Notes under the pieces: generated by a model
What the model was told of the DNA's origin: nothing
Databases searched by the model: none
Seen by the model: only the letters and a program-made list of their open reading frames with translations
Translations under genes and position numbers: made by a program
Source of the DNA: Methanofastidiosum methylothiophilum
GTDB lineage: Archaea; Methanobacteriota_B; Thermococci; Methanofastidiosales; Methanofastidiosaceae
DNA: 24,354 nt
NCBI GenBank assembly: GCA_001587635.1
Contig: LNJE01000020.1
Coordinates: forward strand, 1 to 24,354
Direction of reading: 5' to 3'
In this document: positions 7,212 to 15,520 of the stretch, piece by piece
Layout of the letters: every line of letters starts with the position of its first letter
How positions within the stretch are numbered: position 1 is the first letter of the stretch

Positions 7212-8306
7212 ATGATGAAGAACAGAATTGAGAGGCTTTTTGAGTATATAAATAAGGAAAAGAAAAACATTGATTGTGCACTTATTTCAAGATCAACTTT
7301 TCCTGATATCAACTTTTTTTACTTTTCCAATGCTTCAGGAGGACTTTTTGACGGTTCATTTTTAATATTATATCCTGATTGCACATCAAAGCTTTTTACT
7401 TCAGCTATGGAAAAAGAGGCAGCTGAGAAATCATACGGTGATTTTGAGATTTATGTATTTAATTCTAGAGAAGAGAGAAATAAACTCCTTGAAGATAATT
7501 TAAAAGGACAAAACTTAGGTCTCTCATTTTCATCTATAACTTATTTGGAAGCTGAAAAACTAAAGGAAACCTACAAAGGAAATCTCATAGATATAACGAA
7601 AGAAATCAATTTAACACGGGCAATAAAGGACAAAAAAGAGATTGAAAATATTAAAAGAGCATCTGATATTACATCTAAAACGTTCAGCCAAGTGCCTGAC
7701 ATGTTAAGAGATGGAATAGCAGAGAAAGAGATTTCTTTTATGATTGAATTTCAATTGAAAAAAAATGGCGCCGAAGCTCTTTCTTATGATCCAATTGTTG
7801 CATTTGGTGCAAATTCTTCTCTGCCGCATTATGAAAGTTCAAATTCGAAATTGAAAACTAATGATTTTGTTTTATTAGATTTTGCAGGTAAATACAATAG
7901 ATACTGCTCTGATATGACAAGAACTTTTTTCTACAGAAAGGCAGATAATAAACAAAAAAAAATTTATCAAACAGTGCTTGAAGCACAATTGCTGGGTATC
8001 GATGAGTTAAAACATGGAATTATTGCAAAGGATGTTCACAACGCTGTTTTAAGATACATAGATAATACTGAATTTAAAGGGAGATTCATACATTCACTTG
8101 GTCATGGCATCGGTCTTGAAACTCATGATACTATCGGACTTGGGCCCTCAAGTGACTACACTATTGAAAAGAATATGGTATTAACTATTGAGCCAGGGAT
8201 ATATATTCCTGGCTTTGGTGGAGTAAGAATAGAGGATACCTTGATTGTGAAAAAAGGTAAATCAGAGATAATTACACATTTTACAAAGGACTTGTTAATC
8301 ATATAG
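7212..8306 (+). CDS. pepQ: M24-family aminopeptidase (Xaa-Pro dipeptidase-like)
   Basis: A metal-dependent peptidase that removes residues before proline. An N-terminal creatinase-like domain (about 1-130) precedes the pita-bread catalytic domain. The five metal ligands are visible in order: Asp in VLLDFAGKY, Asp in CSDMTRTFF, His in HSLGHGIGLETHD, Glu in TIEPGIYIPG and Glu in GVRIEDT. At 364 residues it matches archaeal PepQ-like proteins. The frame also offers a GTG at 7206, but the TATA box at 7188-7195 puts transcription start near the ATG pair at 7212/7215, so the GTG is unlikely. It is a single gene, convergent with the COG2426 gene. Exact substrate preference (dipeptidase or aminopeptidase P) cannot be decided. 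Confidence 0.88.
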   Translation: MMKNRIERLFEYINKEKKNIDCALISRSTFPDINFFYFSNASGGLFDGSFLILYPDCTSKLFTSAMEKEAAEKSYGDFEIYVFNSREERNKLLEDNLKGQNLGLSFSSITYLEAEKLKETYKGNLIDITKEINLTRAIKDKKEIENIKRASDITSKTFSQVPDMLRDGIAEKEISFMIEFQLKKNGAEALSYDPIVAFGANSSLPHYESSNSKLKTNDFVLLDFAGKYNRYCSDMTRTFFYRKADNKQKKIYQTVLEAQLLGIDELKHGIIAKDVHNAVLRYIDNTEFKGRFIHSLGHGIGLETHDTIGLGPSSDYTIEKNMVLTIEPGIYIPGFGGVRIEDTLIVKKGKSEIITHFTKDLLII

Positions 8307-8359
8307 CTTCAAGAATTTCTACATTATTTTCGTTTGAACTTTGGGCAAATTGTTACCAT

Positions 8360-8382
8360 GAATATCGAACATTATGATATTC
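8360..8382. repeat. Inverted repeat between convergent genes
   Basis: GAATATC (8360-8366) and GATATTC (8376-8382) are perfect 7-base arms around a 9-base loop, located in the 99-base gap between two convergent stop codons. It could be a 3'-end hairpin for either transcript. It has no long T run. Confidence 0.35.
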
Positions 8383-8405
8383 TTTGAGGAGCCGCCAAAA
8401 TTAAA

Positions 8406-8864
8406 TTAGGTTATAATATCAATCCCAAGAGATATAATGCTTACTACTATCCCAGCGATTAATACGCCTAATGAGATTGCAACAAAGGACCACTTTCTAT
8501 CAAGGCCAAATAAGTAAGATAAGAGTGTTCCAGAGTATGCACCAGTTCCAGGCAGTGGTATCGCTACAAAAATCAAGAGCCCTATTAGCTCCCATTCGGT
8601 GTATTTTTTGTATCTCTTTTGAACCTTGGATTCCCAGTAAAGGTAAAGCCTATCGATGATTTTGATTTTTCTTATGATTGGGAATATATAATCTAAAAGG
8701 AAGAAGACAAATGGGATTATGAGTATTCCGCCAAGAAGGCTTATCAAAAATACTTTAGTGAAGTCAAGATCCATCAATATCCCTGCAGGGATGCTACCTC
8801 TGAGTTCAATCCAAGGAATCATCGATATTAAAAATATGTAAAAATAGCTGTCCATACTATTCAC
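8406..8864 (-). CDS. COG2426 small membrane protein ('small multidrug export' family)
   Basis: A 152-residue integral membrane protein with about four hydrophobic segments and the two signatures of the family: PWIELRGSIPAGI near residue 17 and FVAIPLPGTGAYSG around 100. The transport label attached to this family is poorly supported; the role should be taken as unknown. Its start overlaps the end of rqcH by 8 bases on the same strand, so translation is probably coupled and the two are one operon. No ligand-binding residues can be assigned. Confidence 0.85.
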   Translation of the reverse strand: MNSMDSYFYIFLISMIPWIELRGSIPAGILMDLDFTKVFLISLLGGILIIPFVFFLLDYIFPIIRKIKIIDRLYLYWESKVQKRYKKYTEWELIGLLIFVAIPLPGTGAYSGTLLSYLFGLDRKWSFVAISLGVLIAGIVVSIISLGIDIIT

Positions 8865-10752
8865 CTCTTATCTCACAACCACCAGGGGGCAATGCTTGAA
8901 CGATGCCATCAATGTCCTCTGTCTCTAGGATCTTCGCTATCCTCTTAGCAAAAGACTCTTTTTTATGTTTTCCTGGCATTATTTTGATGCTTTTAACTGT
9001 ATGCTTTTGCACTGGCGTATCTGGACCACACATAATTTTACCATCAACAGTTATCCCTATACTTAGTTTTATTGAAATAGATTTTAGGTAGTTCCTTTTT
9101 CCTTTTATTGCAAACGCACCTTTTTTTAAGAATTCTCCTGAAGGGGCCTCTTTTGTGACTTGATCAGGTGTTACCCAGTAAGCGTCCCCTCCTCCATATC
9201 CATCCTTCCAAAGTGATGAAAATGACACGGCAAATATCGCTGCTTCGTTTATAGTGACATCAGTGGCTTTGTTACCCTCTTTAATTATTACGTGAGGAGC
9301 ACCGTATGCATCTGCATGAAAATAAATATCGTTATCTTCCATGTACTTTTTTACAATGACTTCGTTAGATGAAGCATCTCTTCCTCCAAGAATTATGTGC
9401 CCTTCACTAGAGGTAAACCACCTAAATCTTTCATACCACTCTTTAACTTTCTTTTCAATTGCCTTTGGAATTTCAATTTCCAATCCTTCCTCCTCTTCTT
9501 TTAGCTTGAGTAACTTGACTTCAGTATTATCCATTGCTGTTTTTGCGCCATCAATTTTCCGCTTCATTTTTTTGGATTTTTCATAAAATAAGTTAGCATT
9601 TTCATTGACGTCCTTTTTAAGTTCTATTGGAAGTTTTATATCGAAGTTAAATGTTATAATTCCTGTTTTAAAATCGATGTCCGAAATCAATTTGTTATTT
9701 AATAATTTTTGTTTTATATCCTCAAGAGAGTAATTCTTTTTTGCTTGCTCTATGACTTTTATTGATTCTTCAATTATGGGATACTTTTCGTAAGCTAAAT
9801 CACCCATTTTTTTGTAAATGTCTCGTTCTCTTATGTAGGAGTCATAAAGATCTTTTTGAGATTTTAACATTCTTTCATATTTTTCTATTTTCTTCTGATG
9901 TGCGGATAATTCTTCCTTTAAGATTTCTTCAGATTCTCCTTTTCCATATACTTCATCAAGAGCTTTTGAAAAAGTCTCATACCTCTCTTTTGTATACTCA
10001 TGACTACTATAAGAAATTAAATTATAAGGTGGGATGTCTATCAGCTCCCCGTTCTTCTTTATTATCATTGGATCTTTTTGTTGAGTTTCCAGTTGGTGTA
10101 ATGCCTTTTTGATTTTTGCAGCATCGCTTTGGGATATGTTTTTACTTGATTTATCCACTCCAGCCAAAAGACATATTTCTTCAGCATAAAGCCCCCCTAT
10201 GTTAAGCTGGGTTGCAAGTTCCTTTACTATTTCTTTTTCTCTTGATAGCTCAATTATTTCATCAATAGTAATATCAAATCCTTTTTTCTTTTCAGGAAAG
10301 TCATAATTTGACTTTGGAGCAAGCGTCCTATCTTTCATATATTCTCTTGATAAAATACCTACTATTACGTTATCTTCATTTACTAAGATAATATTTCCAT
10401 CTCTAAACATCTCAACAATTATAACAAACTTCACAACTGGATTGTTATCTTCATAAAATCCAAACGACAGCATTAAAATTCTATCAAAATCATACTGTTC
10501 TATTTTAAAGAGCCACATAGCCTTTAGATGCTTTCTTAGAAGCATTGCAAACCAAGTTGGATTCTTTGGTGCAGGTTTTGGATAGGAAGTAATAAAAACT
10601 GCAAGAGGGGGTTTGATAACAAGATCTTCTCTACCACGGCCAAAAAATTTTATCCTTATTTCATTGCCAAGCTGGTATATTTTATCTACTCGCATCTTTT
10701 CAATGGAGGATAATTCTTTTGAAATTTCTTTTAAATCGAAGGTAGAGAACAT
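8857..10752 (-). CDS. rqcH: Ribosome quality control protein RqcH / NEMF (NFACT family)
   Basis: It binds stalled large ribosomal subunits and, in studied homologues, recruits tRNA (Ala in bacteria) to add C-terminal tails. The 631 residues comprise NFACT-N (1 to about 180, with Asp90-Arg91 in the DFDRIL motif, the DR pair required for tailing in Rqc2/RqcH), an HhH region, a long charged coiled coil (about 265-430) and NFACT-R (about 450-570: RWFTSSEGHIILGGRDASSNE, YFHADAYGAPHVII). It ends in LPPGG, as archaeal members do. A start at 10770 would be 6 residues longer, but the TATA box at 10773-10784 places transcription start at about 10752, so MFSTFDL is the better N-terminus. It overlaps the downstream COG2426 gene. 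Confidence 0.93.
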   Translation of the reverse strand: MFSTFDLKEISKELSSIEKMRVDKIYQLGNEIRIKFFGRGREDLVIKPPLAVFITSYPKPAPKNPTWFAMLLRKHLKAMWLFKIEQYDFDRILMLSFGFYEDNNPVVKFVIIVEMFRDGNIILVNEDNVIVGILSREYMKDRTLAPKSNYDFPEKKKGFDITIDEIIELSREKEIVKELATQLNIGGLYAEEICLLAGVDKSSKNISQSDAAKIKKALHQLETQQKDPMIIKKNGELIDIPPYNLISYSSHEYTKERYETFSKALDEVYGKGESEEILKEELSAHQKKIEKYERMLKSQKDLYDSYIRERDIYKKMGDLAYEKYPIIEESIKVIEQAKKNYSLEDIKQKLLNNKLISDIDFKTGIITFNFDIKLPIELKKDVNENANLFYEKSKKMKRKIDGAKTAMDNTEVKLLKLKEEEEGLEIEIPKAIEKKVKEWYERFRWFTSSEGHIILGGRDASSNEVIVKKYMEDNDIYFHADAYGAPHVIIKEGNKATDVTINEAAIFAVSFSSLWKDGYGGGDAYWVTPDQVTKEAPSGEFLKKGAFAIKGKRNYLKSISIKLSIGITVDGKIMCGPDTPVQKHTVKSIKIMPGKHKKESFAKRIAKILETEDIDGIVQALPPGGCEIRGE

Positions 10753-10772
10753 GAAAAAAATAGAAAACATTG

Positions 10773-10784
10773 ATTTAAAAAATT
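10773..10784 (-). promoter_or_regulatory. TATA box of rqcH
   Basis: Minus strand TTTTTTAAAT core, centred 26 bases before the ATG at 10752. The ATG at 10770 would lie upstream of the transcript, so this site decides the start. Confidence 0.55.
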
Positions 10785-11035
10785 ACGCTTATTAGATACT
10801 TTTTAGCATTGATAAACATAATTTATTGAAATATGTTCACTATAAAACAAAAATAAAAAAATATGTAAAAAACTAACAGTAATATTTTTAAATCATTTCA
10901 AATCAAATTAATATAGATATTATGGAGCTCATAACTATGAGATTTACTTTTAATAAAACGCAGGGATTTTAATTGATTCATAGGCTCCTAATTTAGATAA
11001 ATTATATTTTACTTATGTTTTAGTTGGAGATTACC
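10785..11035. other. Intergenic region between divergent rqcH and pycB
   Basis: About 250 bases, very AT-rich, with no convincing ORF. It holds a short palindrome (CTCATA-ac-TATGAG, 10928-10941) and a loosely matching inverted copy (ttcataggctcc, 10978-10989), so a regulatory site for pycB is possible. A TATA-like attatatttt (11001-11010) lies about 30 bases before the pycB ATG, and GGAG (11026-11029) lies 6 bases before it. Confidence 0.4.
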
Positions 11036-12679
11036 ATGTCAAAAATCAAGATAACAGATACAACGCTACGGGATGCGCATCAGTCCCTTATAGCTACAAG
11101 GCTTGGAACTGATGATATGATAGATATAGTTGGGGAAATGGATAAAGTAGGATTTCATTCATTTGAGATGTGGGGAGGAGCTACATTTGATTCAGCTATT
11201 AGATTTCTTAATGAAGATCCATGGGATCGGATAACAAAATTGAAAGATGAAGCCCCTAAGACCCCATTTCAGATGCTTTTGAGAGGTCAAAATCTAGTTG
11301 GATATAAACATTATCCAGATGACATTGTACACAAATTTGTTGAAGCTTCATTTGACAGAGGCATTGATATCTTTAGAATTTTTGATGCCCTAAACGATGT
11401 AAGAAACATGGAAGTACCAATAGAGGCTATCAAAAAAGTTGGAGGGCATGCTCAAGGTGCCCTAAGTTATACTATAAGCCCTGTGCATACAATTGAGTAT
11501 TATATTAAAGTGGCTGAAGAGATGGTAGCACTTGAAATTGATTCTATATGTATCAAAGACATGGCTGGCTTAATTAATCCAATGGATTCTTACAATCTTG
11601 TTAAATCACTTAAAGAAAATTTTGACCTTCCTGTCTGTTTACACTCGCACTGTACAAGTGGAATGGCTCCAACTAGCTATTTTAAAGCAATTGAAGCAGG
11701 CGTAGACATAATAGACACTGCTATAGGCCCTTTCTCATTTGGAACTAGCCAACCAAGTGTAGAAACAATGTATGCAATGCTTGAAAACACTGATTACAAA
11801 GTTAATCTCGATATAGAAAGGATTTACAAAATTGCAAATTACTTCAAGAAATTAAAGGATAAATATAAAGGGCTTCTTAGCGAAGCTTCNCTTNCTGTTA
11901 ACACTCAAATCCTTCATTTCCAGATACCAGGGGGTATGATGTCAAANTTAGTTTCCCAGCTTAAGGAACAGAATGCGGAAAACAGGCTTGATGAGATACT
12001 ACTCGAAGTTCCAAAAGTTAGAGCGGANTTAGGTTATCCACCACTNGTAACTCCTTTGAGCCAGATTGTTGGAGCACAAGCTACATTAAATGTNCTATCT
12101 GGGCAAAGATACAAACTTGTTCCAAATGAAGTTAAGAATTATGTTAGAGGACTATATGGGAGACCTGTTGCGCCTATTAGCAAAGATATCCAGAAANTAA
12201 TAATTGGNGANGAAANNGTATCATATGAAAAATCACCAGAACTAAAAAAACCTTCTTATCAAAAATTTAAAGACGAAGTAAAAGACAAAATCATAAAGGA
12301 AGANGACGTGATATCTTATGCATTATTTCCTGATATAGCACTAGCCTTTTTTGAAGCAAGAAAAAATCAAATACCCAAACCAAAAATTGAACAGAAGGAA
12401 GTGGAAAAAGCTGNACCTAAAGAGGTAGTAAAATCTAAGCCAATTAATCCGTTACATACTAATGGGGGAATAGAATTNAANTCACCTTTACCTGGTGCNA
12501 TACTNAAAATAGTTGGTGAAATTGGTAAACATGTCAAAAAAGATTCTGTTCTTTTCATAATATCTGCAATGAAAATGGAAAACGAAATTGTTGCTCCTGC
12601 TTCTGGTGTTTTACAGAAAATTTATGTAAAAGAAGGAGACGTTGTAAAGGCAGGAGATATTCTAGCAACTATCGCATAA
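11036..12679 (+). CDS. pycB: Pyruvate carboxylase subunit B (carboxyltransferase + biotin domain)
   Basis: It transfers a carboxyl group between biotin and pyruvate/oxaloacetate. In methanogens PycB pairs with a PycA biotin carboxylase to make oxaloacetate; the alternative is the alpha subunit of oxaloacetate decarboxylase. The 547 residues contain an HMGL-like TIM barrel with metal/active-site residues Asp13 (DTTLRDAHQS), Lys174 (CIKDMAG, carbamylated lysine), His203 and His205 (LHSHCTSG), then a conserved carboxylase domain, a Pro/Lys linker (about 445-470) and a biotinyl domain with AMKM (Lys513). Ambiguous bases at 11890-12505 are mostly silent. A TTG at 11024 is possible but ATG 11036 has GGAG upstream. 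No PycA, Na+ pump subunit or biotin ligase gene lies in the window. Confidence 0.92.
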   Translation: MSKIKITDTTLRDAHQSLIATRLGTDDMIDIVGEMDKVGFHSFEMWGGATFDSAIRFLNEDPWDRITKLKDEAPKTPFQMLLRGQNLVGYKHYPDDIVHKFVEASFDRGIDIFRIFDALNDVRNMEVPIEAIKKVGGHAQGALSYTISPVHTIEYYIKVAEEMVALEIDSICIKDMAGLINPMDSYNLVKSLKENFDLPVCLHSHCTSGMAPTSYFKAIEAGVDIIDTAIGPFSFGTSQPSVETMYAMLENTDYKVNLDIERIYKIANYFKKLKDKYKGLLSEAXLXVNTQILHFQIPGGMMSXLVSQLKEQNAENRLDEILLEVPKVRAXLGYPPXVTPLSQIVGAQATLNXLSGQRYKLVPNEVKNYVRGLYGRPVAPISKDIQKXIIXXEXVSYEKSPELKKPSYQKFKDEVKDKIIKEXDVISYALFPDIALAFFEARKNQIPKPKIEQKEVEKAXPKEVVKSKPINPLHTNGGIEXXSPLPGXIXKIVGEIGKHVKKDSVLFIISAMKMENEIVAPASGVLQKIYVKEGDVVKAGDILATIA

Positions 12680-12681
12680 AC

Positions 12682-12693
12682 TTTTTTTCTTTC
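12682..12693 (+). terminator. T-rich terminator after pycB
   Basis: Seven consecutive T, then cttt, begin three bases after the pycB stop. The next gene has its own TATA box, consistent with termination here. Confidence 0.4.
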
Positions 12694-12724
12694 ATTATTC
12701 ATATATTCTTTTAACCAATATTTA

Positions 12725-12734
12725 TTTATACTTA
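12725..12734 (+). promoter_or_regulatory. TATA box of the small biotin carrier gene
   Basis: tttatactta, centred about 25 bases before ATG 12754 with no Shine-Dalgarno between, so a leaderless mRNA is likely. Confidence 0.5.
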
Positions 12735-12753
12735 AAACTCTAAATAGCATACT

Positions 12754-12978
12754 ATGACCGATAGTATTTTAAGATCGCCACTACCCGGGATCATTCAAAG
12801 CATAATTGTCAAAGAAGGACAAATTATTAAGCGTGGTGATGCCGTAGTCCTCATCAGTGTAATGAAAATGGAGAGCCCAGTTGTTGCTAATGCAAATGGG
12901 CGGATTAAGAGATTGTTAATAAAAGAATTGGACGAAATTAGCTATGGTGAAGCTCTTTTGATTATTGAAGAAAGATAA
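12754..12978 (+). CDS. Stand-alone biotin carboxyl carrier protein
   Basis: A 74-residue protein that is a single biotinyl domain: LRSPLPGIIQSIIVKEGQ, then VMKME with the biotin-accepting Lys38, then the mirror-image half ANGRIKRLLIKE. The MKM core means biotin and not lipoate. It follows pycB, which already carries its own biotin domain, by 74 bases and with a separate promoter. It may serve another carboxylase or decarboxylase encoded elsewhere (for example acyl-CoA carboxylase or methylmalonyl-CoA decarboxylase), or add a second carrier to PycB. No partner subunit is nearby. Confidence 0.88.
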   Translation: MTDSILRSPLPGIIQSIIVKEGQIIKRGDAVVLISVMKMESPVVANANGRIKRLLIKELDEISYGEALLIIEER

Positions 12979-13066
12979 AATTTCACTTTCTAATAATATC
13001 TTATTTATTTGGATATTGAAGCAAATATCTTAAAAATACAAATAGTTCATTTATTAAAATGGATAT

Positions 13067-13837
13067 ATGTTCAAAGAGTGTGAAAAATTGACATCTGAAA
13101 TAAGAATAATCCCAGTTTTAGGAATACCACTAATCAAGGAGGGGGATAACCTTGCTAAAATTATCTTTGATAGAATTGAACTTCAAGATACTGACATTAT
13201 AGTTATTTGTGAAACAGTTGTTTCTAAGGCACAAGGCAGACTTGTTGATATTAATAGAATTAATCCTTCAATTAAGGCAAAAGATATTTCAAAAAAAACT
13301 GGCAAGGATCCAAGGCTTGTACAGCTTATTCTTGACGAATCAAAAGAAGTTTTGAAAATAGGAGACTCTGTTATTGTTGTTGAAACAAAAGATGGAAACA
13401 TATGCGCCAGTGCAGGGATAGATGTTTCAAATGTTTGTGGAAATACATCCATAGTTGGACTTTTACCAATAGACCCAGATAAAGAAGCAGAAAAAATTAG
13501 GCTAGAGTTAAAAAAATTATCAAAAAAAGAGGTGGTGATAATTATATCAGATACCCAAGGAAGGCCATTTAGAAGTGGTGCAATTGGAGTTGCTATAGGT
13601 GTTTCAGGTATGAAGCCTCTGTGGAAGCGGGCAGGAGAAAAGGACTTATATGGATATGAGTTAAAATCTTCTATAATCGCAACAGCAGACGAAGCTGCTT
13701 CTGCGGCATCACTTTTAATGGGTCAATCAAATGAGGGTATCCCTGCTGTAATAATCAGAGGTGCAAAGTATATCAAAGGTATTGGATCCTCTAAAGAGCT
13801 CTTGAGAGAAAAAGAAAAGGATCTATTTAGGCCTTAA
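13067..13837 (+). CDS. cofE: Coenzyme F420-0:L-glutamate ligase
   Basis: It adds glutamates to F420-0 with GTP, giving F420-2 and longer forms. The 256 residues match the family length (about 250) and show its conserved blocks: IPVLGIPLIKEGDNLAKII at the N-terminus, ICETVVSKAQGR, CASAGIDVSNV, the metal/GTP region SDTQGRPFRSGAIGVAIGVSG, and DEAASAASLLMGQ toward the end. Its presence ties the organism to F420-dependent metabolism, though F420 also occurs outside methanogens. A TATA-like element (cttaaaaata, 13029-13038) lies about 33 bases upstream, so a leader of a few bases is expected. It is convergent with the next small gene, overlapping by 4 bases. Confidence 0.94.
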   Translation: MFKECEKLTSEIRIIPVLGIPLIKEGDNLAKIIFDRIELQDTDIIVICETVVSKAQGRLVDINRINPSIKAKDISKKTGKDPRLVQLILDESKEVLKIGDSVIVVETKDGNICASAGIDVSNVCGNTSIVGLLPIDPDKEAEKIRLELKKLSKKEVVIIISDTQGRPFRSGAIGVAIGVSGMKPLWKRAGEKDLYGYELKSSIIATADEAASAASLLMGQSNEGIPAVIIRGAKYIKGIGSSKELLREKEKDLFRP

Positions 13838-14085
13838 TATAGAATGTTTATCGGCCCTTTTTTTATTTCACCTTCTGGGAAGAAGATCTTAATTAAGTTT
13901 CCTTCTATAATTATTTTGTAACCTGGGGGCAGTGTAATATACTTTATTCCTGCAATTCCTTGTAGATTCTCTGTTTTTATCATCAGTCCGTCAATATTTC
14001 TTTCTAAAAAACTAATTACTTTTGGATCAAGGTCTTTTACTATAAAGACTTCTCCTTCATTTAATACGGACAATACTATTGACAT
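13834..14085 (-). CDS. Small hypothetical protein
   Basis: An 83-residue protein with no family recognised. It is soluble, beta-rich and acidic to neutral, with alternating short strands (GEVFIVKDLD, IKYITLPPGYKIIIEGNLIKIFF) and a helix around residues 20-33. It ends in KKGPINILY. Support for being real: good codon-like composition, its own TATA-like region at 14101-14112, and tight 4-base convergent overlap with cofE, as seen for other gene ends in this window. Confidence 0.6.
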   Translation of the reverse strand: MSIVLSVLNEGEVFIVKDLDPKVISFLERNIDGLMIKTENLQGIAGIKYITLPPGYKIIIEGNLIKIFFPEGEIKKGPINILY

Positions 14086-14256
14086 ACCACGACTATATAT
14101 TTCAAAATATAAAACTCTTTGCTATTTGATACGATCATATCTTCTTTTTGATGGAATCAAATACTGAAATCCCAAAAATCACAGGAAAGATTAGTTTTTA
14201 TGAGATTATCCTACGAATATCGCAAAGTTTATATGTTANTTAATTGCACAATTNAC

Positions 14257-15375
14257 ATGGTGGCCACTATGAATAAAATNAAAGGAATTTTAGTATCNAC
14301 ATTGTTGTTGTTGAGTCTTTTAACGATAATAGCACCAGTTTCGGCTGGAACNATACATGTATACCCNGGGGATGANCTGGAATCCAAAATTAATAGCGCT
14401 TCATCAGGGGATACAGTATACATACATGCTGGAACTTATGCAGTAGACGNTTNAATAGTAATCCAAGACAAGAGTTTGACATTAATTGGCGATGGAGANN
14501 GAAATACTATTATTGTANGGAGNCCGATCCCTCCGCTCCCTCCTTATTGGGTGTTCGAATTCATTGCAAATGGAATTCCTGTAACAATAGACATATCAAA
14601 AATATATTTTAATGCTCCATCAGGCACATCTTCTTTCATTTTTTATGGCAATAATCCAATGAATGTTAATATAGATAATTGCCGCTTTAATAATAGCGCC
14701 ATAGATTTAGGTAGTAATCCATCGAATCTAATAATTGCAACAATACAAAATTGTGAATTTGAGAAAGGTGAGGGTGTATACTTAGATAATGGTGAACGCC
14801 AAATAACTATAAAAAATTGCTTGTTTTATGACTGTATGGAGTATGCTATCATTGCACGTAATAAATTCCAATTGACTGTTCAATCATGCACAATAGATAA
14901 AAGTATTAATGATGACGGAATTCATGTTGAAGGCGGTATTGATGCGTCATTAACGGTTAAAGATTCAATCATAACTAACAATCCTGGCAATGGCATATAT
15001 AATGATGGCACAGTAAATGTTACCAGTATATATAATAACGTTTGGAACAATGGCACTAACTATAGTGGTGTAACACCAGGTATAGGCTCGATATCCAAGG
15101 ATCCACATTATACCACCGGAAGGCTAGGGAATTACTACCTATCATTCTTAAGCCCTTCTGTCGATAAAGGCTCCACATTAGCTGCCATCCTTGGCCTTGC
15201 GGATAGAACGACAAGAATTGATGAAAAATGGGACACTTTAACTATAGATATGGGTTACCACTATCCTTCTAATAGAGGCCCTGGAACTTCTCTTCCAATT
15301 GACTTTATAATTAAATTGCTTAAGGGAAACAGGTGCAAAAATCATCCAGATGCAGAAGGTTGTAACATTCCATGA
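14257..15375 (+). CDS. Secreted right-handed beta-helix protein
   Basis: A 372-residue exported protein. A signal peptide (GILVxTLLLLSLLTIIAPVSAG) precedes a parallel beta-helix: the opening DTVYIHAGTYAV and LTLIGDG, then repeated coils (IDNCRFNNSAIDL, IQNCEFEKGEGVYL, IKNCLFYDCMEYAI, VQSCTIDKSINDDGI, VKDSIITNNPGNGI), each with an N-C or S-C stack position. It then has the usual cap with KDPHY, YYLSFLSPSVDKG and DMGYHYP. The C-terminal tail has a hydrophobic patch and two Cys (GNRCKNHPDAEGC). Such proteins bind or cleave polysaccharides, but no catalytic residues can be named, so an adhesive or surface role is as likely. A TATA box at 14227-14234 favours the ATG at 14257; ATG 14269, with ggtgg before it, is the alternative. 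The N-terminus has several N bases. Confidence 0.82.
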   Translation: MVATMNKXKGILVXTLLLLSLLTIIAPVSAGXIHVYXGDXLESKINSASSGDTVYIHAGTYAVDXXIVIQDKSLTLIGDGXXNTIIVXXPIPPLPPYWVFEFIANGIPVTIDISKIYFNAPSGTSSFIFYGNNPMNVNIDNCRFNNSAIDLGSNPSNLIIATIQNCEFEKGEGVYLDNGERQITIKNCLFYDCMEYAIIARNKFQLTVQSCTIDKSINDDGIHVEGGIDASLTVKDSIITNNPGNGIYNDGTVNVTSIYNNVWNNGTNYSGVTPGIGSISKDPHYTTGRLGNYYLSFLSPSVDKGSTLAAILGLADRTTRIDEKWDTLTIDMGYHYPSNRGPGTSLPIDFIIKLLKGNRCKNHPDAEGCNIP

Positions 15376-15400
15376 TTTAATTTATTTTTTATTATTTTCC
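15376..15400 (+). terminator. T-rich terminator after the beta-helix gene
   Basis: tttatttttt followed by attatttt directly after the stop. It is a T tract without a stem, typical of archaeal termination. Confidence 0.4.
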
Positions 15401-15492
15401 TAAATTATTTTTGATGAATAGTTCCACCCAATTAAAACAAAAGCTCAAAGCAAATCTTTGATTATTATTCACTTAAAGAGTAAACAGATAAA

Positions 15493-15502
15493 CTTAAAAT
15501 TA
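15493..15502 (+). promoter_or_regulatory. TATA box deciding the start of the next small gene
   Basis: cttaaaatta, centred 23-24 bases before ATG 15521. A longer frame starting at 15458 would begin upstream of this promoter, so it is not expected. Confidence 0.45.
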
Positions 15503-15520
15503 AATCGGAAAAATGATATC

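Noticed and set aside
8360..8382. Inverted repeat resembling the PadR palindromes (shares AATATCG)
   Set aside because: Considered as a third PadR operator, but it lies between two convergent 3' ends with no promoter to control, so a transcript-end hairpin or chance is more likely.
9762..10112. 116-codon plus-strand frame opposite rqcH
   Set aside because: It is antisense to the RqcH coiled coil. The Phe/Leu/Ser-rich product reflects reverse reading of Lys/Glu codons.
10928..10941. CTCATA-ac-TATGAG palindrome upstream of pycB as a biotin-repressor site
   Set aside because: Biotin-repressor operators have longer, differently spaced arms, and no biotin ligase/repressor gene is nearby; it is kept only as a note in the intergenic description.
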